This document shows positions 34,270-45,111 of a DNA stretch of 64,000 nt, in pieces; the stretch's first letter is position 1, and each line of letters starts with the position of its first letter. The translations under genes were made by a program, and so were the position numbers. A model generated the notes under the pieces. The model did not search any database and was not told the DNA's origin. It saw nothing but the letters and a program-made list of their open reading frames with translations. Source of the DNA: Haplomitrium mnioides (taxonomy: Eukaryota; Marchantiophyta; Haplomitriopsida; Calobryales); contig JBNGIS010018894.1 in NCBI GenBank assembly GCA_049999725.1, forward strand, positions 1-64,000, given 5' to 3'.

Positions 34270-36130
34270 TGGAGAACTAATTGTGGTTGACGGATGGATA
34301 GAAGGATTGGCAATCAAAGTTTTGGTGGACTCCAAAGCAGAAGAAAGTTATCTGTCACGAGCAATAGCCTTGAAGTTGAAATTGCCAATTGAAAAAGAAG
34401 AGCACGAGGTGGTTGAAATGGCAAATGGCCAAAGTGAGCCTATTAAACCTCTGTCTTAAACTATAGCTCTACATATGGGCAACTATAAAGAAAATTTGGA
34501 GTGGAAGATCACGACATTGGCGAGATATGATACGATTCTTGGAATGAAATGGCTACGACGATATAACCCACAAGTAGATTGGCATAAGAGGACACTCACA
34601 ACTTCTCAATGGAAGATTTGAGGAGAGAGAGAGTACGACCTCATTTAAGGCACCTACCCTTATATGTGACTGGAGCACATTCAATCAAAAAACAAGATAT
34701 AGTGTTTTTGGGGCTCATATGTAAACTCACAATTGAGAAAGAGGACTCAAAGCATAAAGTTCCCCATGATCTTCAAGGTATTTTGAAGGAGTTTCACGAC
34801 GTCTTTCCCCATGATTTACCCCATGGATTGCCACCCAAACAATGCATTGATCATAAGATTGAGGTTTTTCTAGGAAGTATTCCACCATGTAAAGCCCCAT
34901 ATCAATTGCCTCCTCATGAACTCGAGGAATGCAAATCTCAGATTATTGAGTTGTTGGAGAAGGGGTTCATTCAGCCAAGAATATCTCCTTATGGTGCACC
35001 AATATTATTTGTGAAGAAGAAAGATAGGAGTATGAGAATGTGTATCGACTATCGAGCACTCACCCAACAAATGGTAGAAAATAAATATCCATTACCTAGA
35101 ATTGATGATTTGTTTGATCAACTTCAAGGAGCAAATTACTTCACAAAGTTAGATTTGAGAAACAGATATAATCAAATCCGAATTGCAGAACATGATGTGC
35201 AAAAAACAGCATTTTGAAGTCGATATGAGCATTTTGAATACCTTGTTATACATTTTGGATTAACTAATGCTACTCCCACATTTATGGGTCTTATGAATGG
35301 TATTTTTTTGATTTTATTTGGAAAAGTTTGTTATTGCATTTTGGGATGACATTCTCATTTATAGCAAGAATCTTCAAGAGTATCAACAACACCTTCGTAC
35401 GGTATTAAAGGTACTTCAAAATCACAAGTTATATGTGAAGATGTCAAAATGTGAAATTGGGAAAAGGGAGGTGGACTACTTTGGTCATCGTGTGAGTGCA
35501 AGAAGAATCCAAGTTATGGATGAGAAAGTAGAGGCAATTCAGAAGTGGGAAGCTCCTAGTAATCACACATAACTACGAGGATTTTTGGGGCTAACCGGGT
35601 TCTATCATCGATTTGTGAAAGGTTTTGCACAAATAGCAGAACCATTGATCAACTTGCTCAAGAAAAGTCATATGTGGATATGGGGAGCTACAGAAGAGTT
35701 GGCATTTCAAGCATTGAAGAAATCACTTCTTCATGCTCCTATTCTTAAATGGTATGATTCCAAACGACCAACCAAACTTTCGGTGGATGCATCAGGAAAA
35801 GCCATAGGTGGAGTCTTGCAACAAGAATAGGAGGATGGTTGGCATCTTATTGCCTTCTTTTATAGAAAATTAAGCAATGCATAACAGAACTACCACACTA
35901 CATAACGTGAAGAATTGGCGAATGTGTTGTTAAACAAGCATTGGAAGCACTATCTTGGAGATAAAAAGTTCGTGGTCAAAACCGATCATAAGCCTATTAT
36001 CTATCTAGAAACTCAAAAAGAGCTCTCAAAAAGGTAGATTTGATGGGCGGAGTGGCGACAACGGTTCCATATGAAGATGGTTTATGTGGAAAGAAAACGT
36101 CAGATTGTAGATGGTTTAACACACATGCCT
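34270..36130 (+). pseudogene. pol: C1 protease, RT and RNase H
   Basis: The protease has LVDSKAEESYLS near 34325 (DSK in place of DSG) and ILGMKWLRRYNP. RT starts near 34790 ([13 protein letters not shown]) and continues with [34 protein letters not shown] and [15 protein letters not shown], with a stop at 35215. The catalytic motif is FWDDILIYS at about 35340, with both Asp kept. RNase H is at 35770-36130 (LSVDASGKAIGGVLQ, KTDHKPIIYLE). Stops at 35215, 35570 and 35830 break it. Confidence 0.8.
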
Positions 36131-37617
36131 CAACTTAACATCATGTCTGAAATCACAATTCATCCTATTTTGTGGACAGAGATGTTGGCTGCAATCAAGA
36201 CAGATAAAGAGATCATTGCCGCACAACAAAAGAAGCTGGTGAAAGAAGTGAGAGGATTGATTTTCTTCCAAGATAAGGTATGGGTTCCTAATAATGTTAA
36301 GCTTTGCTCTGAAATTTTATATGAAGCTCATGATTCCGTAGTAGGAGGCCATGTTGGAATTGAGAAGACTTTGGACAATCTTCAACGAGTTTATTATTGG
36401 CCTAAAATGCATCACGATGTGGAGGAATATGTTTGAAGTTGCTTGGCTTGTCAACAAAACAAGGCTACCAACCTTAAACAAGGAGGCTTGTTGCAATCGT
36501 TACCTATCTCCAATCACTGATAAAAGTATATGAGTATGGATATTGTATGTGAGCTACCTTGTACTTCTATAGGGTATGATGCTATTGTTGTTTTTGTGGA
36601 CAAGCTTAGCAAAATGATTCATTTTTGTCCAACTACCAAATCAATGACAACACCTGAGCTAGCACGAATTTATTTGGAGGCAGTCTACTCACATCATGGC
36701 ATTTCCAAAGTTATTATTTTGGATCGAGGCACTCAATTCACGAGCATGTTTTGGTGCACTATATTTGGTCTTCTCAAGACCAAACTAGGAATGTCTACTG
36801 CTTATCACTCAGAATCTGATGGTCAAACTGAATGGGCCAACCGTACCATTGAGGATATGCTACAAGCTTTTACTTTGAAAGAACAAGCGAAATGGGACTG
36901 GCTACTACCTCTTGTCGAGCTCTCGTACAATAACTCCATCAATAGTTCCATACGCGCTACACCTTTCTTTTTGATGTATGGTGAGCATCCTACCACAATC
37001 TCTAGTCTTCAACATGCATCATCATCAACCTCTAAGAGTCCAGCCATTGATGAGTTCCTTCATTATCTACACCTTGGAATTCGATGAGCAAAGGAAAAAC
37101 TGGAAGTTGCTCATAACCGACAAAAGCAATATGCTGATACTCATCGTTGCGAGGTGACCTTTGCTGTCAGTGACCAAGTTTGGCTCTCCACGTCCAATCT
37201 TCCTTTGCTTCATTCGCGTAAGTTTAGTGCTTGTTTTATTGGTCTTTTTGCTATCTCTGCTCGCATTGGAGAAGTTGCATATCGGTTGGTTTTACCTTCA
37301 CCCATAAAGATTCATCCAGTTTTTCATGTCTCTTTACTATGGGCTTTTGTCCCTCGCTCTGCCACTTTTACCAGTACCCAAGAACCCCCTCTACCACCTG
37401 AGCTTATTGATGGTCATGAAGAGTATGAGGTTGAACAACTCTTGAAGAAATGTATGCGGCACCGCGGTCATTGTGAGATTGTGGAATATTTGGTTCGTTG
37501 GAAAGACTACCCTCTTTATGAAGCTACTTAGGAGCCCTTGGAGAATTTGGCTAATGCCTTCACACTTGTCCACTCTTTTGAGAACTCTCTTACTCGCAAC
37601 GAGGATGTTGCCTCTTG
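36131..37617 (+). pseudogene. pol: C1 integrase with chromodomain
   Basis: The zinc-binding part is HDSVVGGHVGIEKTL and a YYWPKMH block, with a stop at 36434, then CLACQQNK. The catalytic core has MDIVCELP (first Asp), LDRGTQFTSMF (second Asp) and ESDGQTEWANR (Glu). The GPF-type motif reads GLFAISARIGEVAYR. A chromodomain follows (HEEYEVEQLLKK, EYLVRWKDYPLYEAT, then a stop at the Trp position). Chromodomains of chromoviruses bind histone marks and guide integration. The frame ends beside the polypurine tract. Confidence 0.85.
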
Positions 37618-37631
37618 AAATGGGGGAGGAT

Positions 37632-38209
37632 TGTAATCATCACTAACTTTAGTAAGCCATGACCAAAAATAACATAAGATATAGTGTCAACTATATCAAG
37701 AAAGATATTACTAAGTTAGAATAGCAAAAAGAGATTGCTATTGTAGAGAATTGGACACATGTCAAGAGGAGAGAAAGTCAACAAATTAAAGTGACAGAGG
37801 GAGTCTAGATAAGGACACGTGGCAAGCGGAAAATTAAAGTAAAGAGAAGGTTCTAAAGATAAGAACATGTTGTAGAAGGAGAATTAAAGAGATAAAGATA
37901 AAGACACGTGGCAGAAGGAGAATTAAAGAGAGATGGAAGGTTCTAAGGATAAGAACATGTGGCAGAAGGAGAATAAAAGTAAAAGGTGGTCCAATCAGAG
38001 TGAGAGAGAAAAGAGTGGTCCAATTAGAAGAGGATAGAAAAGGAACCAATAAGGTTCCTCCACTTATGTAAGAAAGGAGCTTTCTATCAAGGGTATAAAG
38101 AAGGGAAAGTGCCTTGTTCAACATCTCTTACCTTGTGAGTTTTTGAAATCTTTGTGCGCTTCTCTTGTATATGTTTGTGCTAACTTGTGCGTATGTAAGT
38201 AGTGTTACA
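37632..38209 (+). repeat. C1 3' LTR
   Basis: 578 bp, about 50 bp longer than the 5' LTR because of one extra repeat unit. ACACGTGGC occurs at 37815-37823 and 37904-37912, with variants near 37753, 37864 and 37955. The preceding polypurine tract is at 37621-37631. Confidence 0.9.
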
Positions 38210-39699
38210 GTTGCACTACAAGGTGGTGTTCCGCACTAATCATGATGCCCTCAAGTACATGGTCAACAAGCCTGACATGACCAAGAGAGTGGCTAGGTGG
38301 ATGTTATTACTCCAAGAGTTTGATTTTGAGGTACATATCAAACTAGGGAAGAAACACCAGAATGCAGATTTCTTCTCGAGGATCAATCAGCAGTCGAGTG
38401 CAGAGGGAGTTGGAGACACCTTCCCTGATGAAAATCTGTTCCACATTAGGGAAAGGAAACCCACAGAATATGGAGACATCATTTAGTTCCTCTTGACGGC
38501 AAAAATTCCCCCAAGACATATGGCAGAACAAGCGGCGGTTTTTCTCAGAAAGGTGAGTCATTTCCTCATGATCAAAGGAATTCTGCACATGTAAGGCATG
38601 GATGGGCAGATACGCAGGTGCCTAGAGAAAGACCAGTCCACAGTGGTGATGCAGGCCATGCATGAGGAAGAGGTCGGTGGTCATTTTGCTACAGAAACCA
38701 CCATACGGAAAATTGTGAATGCTAAATATTAGTGGCCCACCCTGCATAAGGATGTCCACTTCTTTGTGAAGAGGTGTGATGCATGCCAATGGACTAGAAA
38801 ACCGGCAGCAGCCTGTCAACATCCCCTAGTGCCGATCATTCCCCTGGCTCCATTTGAGAAGTGGGAGATTGACTTCATTGGGCCCATCACTCCCTCCATG
38901 AGGCGAGGAAATAGACATATTTTGCTTTCCACTAATTATACCACCAAGTAGATTGAGGCTAGAGCAACCAGGAAGGATGACGCACTGACGGTGGCTCGAT
39001 TCCTTTACGAGCAGATTTTCACCCGATTTGAAGCACCGCTGGAGTTGGTGAGTGACCAAGGCACGCATTTTGTTAATCAAGTCATTGGTGAGCTCACGGG
39101 GAGGTATCTGGTAAATCACCAAAAAACCACTTCCTATCACCCTAAGGCCAATGGGTTAACAGAGAGGGCCAACGACATTATGGGGAAAATTCTGAACAAG
39201 ACGGTGGATGCCAATAAAGTGGATTGGGATTTGAAGCTGCTAACCACTACACATGCATATAACTTGGCCTACAAGACAACCATGGGCCACTGCCCTTACT
39301 TCTTGGTTTTTGGACAGCACTCGCTGGTCCCGATAGAGTTCGAAGTCCCAACAACTCGAGTGACGGTGGAGGAGAGAATGGCTGAGGACCCAAGCCGAAT
39401 GGAAAGGGTACATCAGCTGGAGGCCTTGGAGGAAATCAGAGCAGGGGTGTATGAGTAGGTGGAACATCAACAACAGCTGACCAAGAAGTAATAGGACAAG
39501 AAGCTGCGGCCAGTGAATTCAAAGGTGGTGATTTAGTGCTACTCTACGACAACATGTTCTTGCAATTCCTCGAGAAGCTGCACACCAGGTGGATGGGACC
39601 CTACATGGTGAGAGTGCTTCATGACAATGGGTCAGTGGAGTTGAGCACATTAACGAGGGCACACATTCCCAATCGTGTCCATTATAACAGGCTCAAGTA
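38210..39699 (+). pseudogene. pol: G1 RNase H end and integrase
   Basis: RNase H resumes with HYKVVFRTNHDALKYM and ends near 38400 (NADFFSRI). The integrase has a zinc-binding part (HEEEVGGHFATETT-like, FFVKRCDACQW at about 38762), then WEIDFIGPITPS (first Asp), VSDQGTHFVNQ (second Asp) and PKANGLTERAND (Glu). The C-terminal part degenerates after 39456 and ends near 39699. There is no chromodomain. Stops occur at 38484, 38592, 38730 and 38949. Confidence 0.8.
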
Positions 39700-39721
39700 G
39701 TATTACCACCAAGAGGACCAG

Positions 39722-42700
39722 TGAGGAGGACGTCGTCTTGTATAGCAAGCGTGGGAGTCTTGTACATATGTGTGGGTGGAGTTGAAGTGTGTGTGCGTAC
39801 CACTGTCCGACAGGGGTGTGCAGATTTTGGGTATAGGAGTTTGGTGGGGTGTGTTCATTCGTGTCTTTGTGTTGTGTGAGTGGTGCATTGTGTGGTGGCT
39901 AGGTCAACTGAAGGGCAGCCAGCAAGGAAGGTCAGAGCGGTGGTCACGGAGGGGCCCAACAAGGTCAGAGGGAGGAAGGGTGTTTGCGGGGTCGCTGCAC
40001 AATTATTATCATTTCAGTTTATATTATTTTATTATATTTTTTGTATATTATTATTATTCTATTCTTCCCTTCTCTTCCCCTTCTCCCCTTTTATTCTCTT
40101 CTTCTTATCTCTCTCTTTCATTTTCCTTTTTTCCCTTTTGCTATCACGACGCATGCACAACAAGGACCAAGCAACAACAAACAGCTGGGATCACGCACTT
40201 CAAGGGAGGAGCCATTTGGAATCGAGAGGAATTTCAGATGCATAAGGATTGGAAAAACGAAAGGACTGGATGATATCGTGACCAAAGAGGAATGCGAGCA
40301 GCTGGAAGGATTGCAAAACAAAATTGGGCGCAGACGGAGAGGTTGATCGCGTGAGGCAAGGATATATGCTGAAGATTGGATCAAGAGGAGGAAATCGAGG
40401 CTGGGCAGATCATAGATGAGGGAGCTAGCAGAATGTGAGTGGATTGAGCAAGGGTTGCATGGAGGTTGTAAATCAACCAAGGACGTGATTAGGGAAGGAT
40501 GAGGGCATAAAGGATTTGAGGAGGAGAAATTTGTCGCAGAAGATTTGCAGTAGAGATTCGTCGCAACAGGATCGCCGCAGTAAGAGAATTTGCTCGAAGG
40601 GGGGTATTGTGCAAGCAAGTCTAAATTTGCGGCAAGAGAAGAATCGCACAAAGGGAGGTTGGAAGGAATTGAGAGGGAGGCAGCTGTATTGAGGAGGTGG
40701 GCACAGCGGACGTCAGAAACAAACACTTCGAACGCAGTGAGTCCATGGGAAACTTCGAAAGCGTGGCGACTTCAGAGGAGTCCATGGGAAACTTCGGAAG
40801 GTACAACTTTGGACGTGCCCACGGGATGCTACGAAAGTTACAACTTTGGAGGAGTCCGCGAGATACATCGGAGGGAGGTCAACTTCGGAACCAGGCAGTC
40901 AAATATGGCAGTCCAACTTCCACTTGGAAAGCGGCGGCAGACGGCGCAACTTCGGAAACATGGCAGCCTTGGAGGAGTCCGTGAGAAACTTTGGAGACGT
41001 GGCAACTTCAGAGGAGTCTGTGGGAAACTTTGGAGACGTGGTAGCATTGGAGGAGTTTGCGGGAAACATCAGAAGGTACAACTTCGAAGGAGTCTGCAGG
41101 ATAAATCGGAAGGTACAACTTCGGAGGAGTCCACGGGATACATCAAGAGGAGGTCAACTTTGGAACCAAACGGTCAAATATGGCGGTCCAACTTCCACTT
41201 GGAAAGCGATGACGGACGACGCGACTTTGGAAACATGGCAGCTTTGGAGCAGCTCGGAGGAAACTTCGAACTAGTCTGTAAGTCAACTTCGGAACTAGGT
41301 CAACGTAGCGGTCCAACTTCCACCTTGCGGATGGCGGCAGGAAGCGTCTTGCGGAACCAAGTCAACTTCAGACACGACAGTCCAAGGAATACTTCGGACT
41401 CACTAGTCTGGGGGAAACTTCGGACCAGTCCGTAAGTCAACTTCGGAACCGGGTCATCGCGGTGGTCCAACTTCCACCTTGCAGATGGCAGCAGGTGGCG
41501 CCTTGCAGAACTAAGTCAACTTTGGATGCGATAGTCCGAGGAATACTTCGGACTCACTAGTCCGAGGGAAACTTTGGACCAGTCTGTAAGTCAACTTCGG
41601 AACCAGGTCAACCCAGTGGTCCAACTTCCACCTTGCGGACAGCGGCGAGCGGTGCAACATCAAAAATATGGCAACTTGGGAGTAGTTCGAGAGAACCTTC
41701 GGAAACGTGGCAGCTTGGGAGCAGTTCAAGACAACATTAGAAACCTGGCAGGTTTGGAGCAGTCCGAGGGAAATTGCGGATCAGCTCGCGGATTACTATG
41801 GATCAGTCCGTGGAATACATTGGGCAGTCAATCTTCGGAGTTGATCTGCGGACCTAGCGCTCTTTGAACGCATCTCTTCGGACCTCTTTCCAAAACAGAC
41901 CTCTTTGGACCTTGACTTCGGATCTTCACCAAGCTTACTACTTCAAGCAATCAGTATGGGTTCCCTTGGCCGCGATCTCTTCGGACATTACCTTCTTTTG
42001 ATCTTTTTCTACTTCTAACTATTTCTTTGGATCCGACCTGCAGATCGGCAACTGCCTCACCTTAATCGGTTTACTAATGTGGATCAGCCTACGTCAGGCC
42101 AACCGTAGATCATGACTCTTTAGGCACGCCCATTGGGGTTCCGCGCAGAGCTCATCAGTTACTATCTCCGACATGCGCCGAGATCTCCCATGTTCAAATC
42201 AGCTTTCCAAACTCATCGGCATCAAGACCTACCTTCGATCTAGACCAAGGTTGTCTTCCCTTGACTTGGCAGAACTTTGGAGAATACCATTAACTTCGGA
42301 CCAGCTCTCAACCGTATAGACAAGTGTCACCGCGCCAAGAAACAATTGCTAACTAGAAAAATTGCCACACACCACGTGGAGGAAGGAGACGATCTTGAAC
42401 AAGAAACGCTTTAGGGGAACAGGAGCATGAGGGGGGGTATAGATTGATGCGCTATGAAGTTTGAGGGGTTGATGAATATGCAAAATTGAGGTGTGAAAGC
42501 AATCTCGGAGAGGAAGACGCAAGGAGGGAGGGAGGATAGAATTCTAGGGAAGATTCATGTGAAGCGAGTGGACTCATGTAAGGGGCTAGCGGGGATGGAG
42601 GTGGATTGGAGGGGCACTAAGAATTGTTGAGTGTGGAGCTCTAGAGGCTTAGGCAATCCAAGTGTACTCATCGCTACAAGTGGACCAGCATTCAGAGGTG

Positions 42701-43157
42701 TATCGCTACTTGAAGCTGAAGGGGGTTCTTTTTGTCTTGAATTTGGGAGAGGCTACCAAGGGGGGATCTTGGGGTTGTCTTAGCATCGTCTGTGCAGGAG
42801 CATCAATCCCAAGGACACTGAAATGCATTTTTGGTCTAATCTCTCAAGTGGAGCCAAGAGAGGAGTGGTTGTGTTAGTGCCCGCACACTGCGGAGAAGAT
42901 CCATTCGAGGTTCAAAGTGGAGTGTGTGGCCAACAGTCGAGAGGACTGTCTTCCAGAGGTGAAAGTTAAAGAAGACCTCTTCCAAGCTTGAGGATGTAAA
43001 TTCAGGGCTTCTCGCGAAGGAAGTTGAAAAACTCTCTGGTTGGGGGTGCATGGGTGAGAAACCGAAGGAAGATTGGAGTTGTTGTTTGAGGAGGAGAGAA
43101 GTCTGCTAGAAAGCTTGGATCTTGGGACATTGAAGGCCTTATAATTTTGGTGGAGCG

Positions 43158-43195
<38 letters not shown>

Positions 43196-43971
43196 ATATT
43201 TGCTTTCTGTTTGTAATTTTTGAAAGGGCACTTTAGATTCAGAGTATACCGACATTTCGGCTTGTTTGAAACCTAAGAGAACCCTGCAAAGGGGGGGTCA
43301 GAGCTATTGACATTACTTCTTGGTATTTCGGATGTTGGACTTGGCTTCCATTTTGTACGCAAGGTGATTGGGTCCATTTTCGGATTCTTGGAATATATTT
43401 CGGACTACCACCAGAAGTGACTCAGACTTGTATGTATGTGTTTCAAAATTGTGTGTGAATGAGCAAGAGTGACGTTGGAGTAATTGTTGATCAATGGGAA
43501 GGCCTTTAAGATGGAGAAGAGTTCCTTAGGACTTCAAAGTGATAGCTTGGATGCGGGGCCATTGCAGAAACAAACCTCAACCCCTGTTTTGTTCGCCCCT
43601 GCCTTCGACAATGGCACCTTTGGAGGTTAAGGCCTGAAGAAAGAGTGTGACCTGCATCTTTTGGTGCTGGAAGGAGGGCATGCCAGAGCTCATTATAATT
43701 GGAGTATTTGTGGGCCGCTGAAATATTATGAAATATTGTTCGAGTCCATTGGTTTCAGCGGGAGAACGGGTGTTGGCTGTGGGTGTGTGAATGCGTGTGT
43801 TGTACTTGGTTGTTGTAAGGCGGTGTTGTCGTTACTACAGAGTGGGAAAGTAAGAGTTGGGGTCAATTTGGTGCAGAGCCCCTCCCATAAAAAGTCTCAA
43901 AACATAAATCAGCCCTTAAGTTGGGGTACATCGATCGGAAAAGAGATAAGGGACCGACCTCAAGGCTGACA
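39722..43971 (+). repeat. G1 3' LTR
   Basis: A likely start is TGAGGAGGACG at 39722, after the integrase frame, though no firm polypurine tract is seen. Homology with the 5' LTR covers 40376-43971. Contents: a pyrimidine-rich tract (40020-40140), 39-bp units (40730-41150), 154-bp units (caccttgc starts at 41321, 41475 and 41629), and (TG)n at about 43159. It ends at 43971 against truncated G2. Confidence 0.75.
40730..41780. repeat. 39-bp and 154-bp tandem arrays in 3' LTR
   Basis: The 39-bp units are built on GGAGGAGTCYGTGGGAAACTT. The 154-bp units start CACCTTGC at 41321, 41475 and 41629. A 281-codon frame across them (40590-41435) shows repeats in translation and has competing frames on the other strand, so it is not a gene. 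Confidence 0.85.
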
Positions 43972-45111
43972 CATGCATCACATCTCTTCACAAAGAAATG
44001 CACATTCTTGTGGAGAGTCGGGCACCAGTAACCTGCATCTAGTACTTTTCTCACTGTGGTTTCAGCGGCAAAATGGCCTCCCACTTCTTCTCCGTCCAAC
44101 GCTTGCATCACCACTATGGCATGGTCCCACTCTAGACATCCCTTGATCATACCATCTAAACTATGTTTGTGCAACACTCCCTTCACCATTAGATACGAGT
44201 TCATTTTCCGAAGGAAGACTGTTGCCTCCTCCTTATTGCTGCCTTTTGGTACTTGTGTAGAAAGAAGAAACTCGATGATATTTGTATAATCCTTCACCTT
44301 GCCTGCTCGGATATGGAGCAAATCTTCATCTAGAAAAGCATCATTCACCCCTTCCTCATTGATCGACACGTCAATCCTAGAAAAGAAATTGGCATTGCTA
44401 TGTGCTTTTCCTGGCTTAACCCGCACCTCAAAATTGAACTCCTGTAAGAAAAGCAACCACCTTACAATCCTCCCCGTCACGTCAGGTTTGTTTACCATAT
44501 ACTTCAGCGTGTTGTGATAAGTGTGAAAGATCACTTTATAATGGAGAAGGTTGTGCCTGAATTTCTTTAGGGCGTAGATGATTCCCAATGCTTCCTGGTC
44601 GGTGGCGAAATAGTTCTTCTCTGCGATGGACAGCAACCTGCTTGCAAAATAAATGGGATGATCTCGTCCTTCCTCATCCAACTCACTGAGCACCTCTCCT
44701 ATACAGAAGCTCGACACGTCAATCATCACGTGGAATTCCTTCCCCTAACTAGGCGGCATTAGCACTAGTGCATTTGATAGCCGCTTCTTTAGCTCATGGA
44801 AACTTGCCAACCGTTCCGGAGTGGGTTCAAAGTCACTTCCTTCCTTAGTCATTCATGTAAGAGGCAAGGCTATCGCGGAAAACTAGCTAATAAACCTCTG
44901 ATAATAACCCACGCAACCTAGGAACCCTTGTACCTCCTTCAAATTTGTGGGAAAGGACACCTTCAGCTAGACATCGACCTTCTTTTGATCCACTTTAATT
45001 CCTTGGCTAGATATCTTGTGACCGAGAAGTACTCCTTCCTTGACTCCAAAGAAGCACTTCTCCGGATGCAACCGCAATCCTATCTCTTGACAATGCTGGA
45101 ATGTGAGCCTC
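43972..45111 (-). pseudogene. pol: G2 RT end, RNase H and integrase start
   Basis: Reading down from 45111: LTFQHCQEIGLRLHPEKCFF, GFLGCVGYYQRF, then RNase H (MIDVSSFCIGEVLSELDEE, FATDQEALGIIYALKKF, LKYMVNKPDVTGRI, NANFFSRI). The integrase zinc-binding part follows (EEVGGHFAAETTVRKVL, HFFVKRCDAC) and is cut at 43972. The last 250 codons from 44729 are open, the longest intact pol frame in the window. Its final residues come from the G1 LTR. Confidence 0.85.

Larger units (their letters stand above)
32015..38209 (+). mobile_element. Chromovirus C1, complete nested Ty3/gypsy element
   Basis: The LTRs are 32015-32542 and 37632-38209, starting TGTAATCATC and ending GTGTTACA. The primer-binding site TGGTATCAAAGC follows the 5' LTR, and a polypurine tract TGGGGGAGGAT precedes the 3' LTR. 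Between them lie gag, protease, RT, RNase H, integrase and chromodomain on the plus strand. The insertion interrupts the RNase H of G1. A clean target-site duplication is not visible at the edges (CCTAC versus GTTGC), so one edge has mutated. Internal stops make it inactive. Confidence 0.9.
24157..43971 (+). mobile_element. Ty3/gypsy retrotransposon G1 with nested C1
   Basis: Two direct repeats of nearly 4 kb (24157-27760 and at least 40376-43971) enclose gag, protease, RT, RNase H and integrase in gypsy order on the plus strand. No chromodomain follows the integrase. A second retrotransposon (32015-38209) splits the RNase H. The 3' LTR probably starts near 39722, after the integrase frame. 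If so, the 5' LTR copy lacks its first 600 bp or so, and the element is truncated at its left edge. Many stops and frameshifts make it dead. Confidence 0.8.

Noticed and set aside
32008-38214. Target-site duplication flanking C1
   Set aside because: The five bases on the two sides (CCTAC and GTTGC) do not match, so I do not claim one even though the LTR limits are clear.
40590-41435. 281-codon open frame in the G1 3' LTR
   Set aside because: It is tandem-repeat translation, with competing frames on both strands and a non-matching frame in the 5' LTR.
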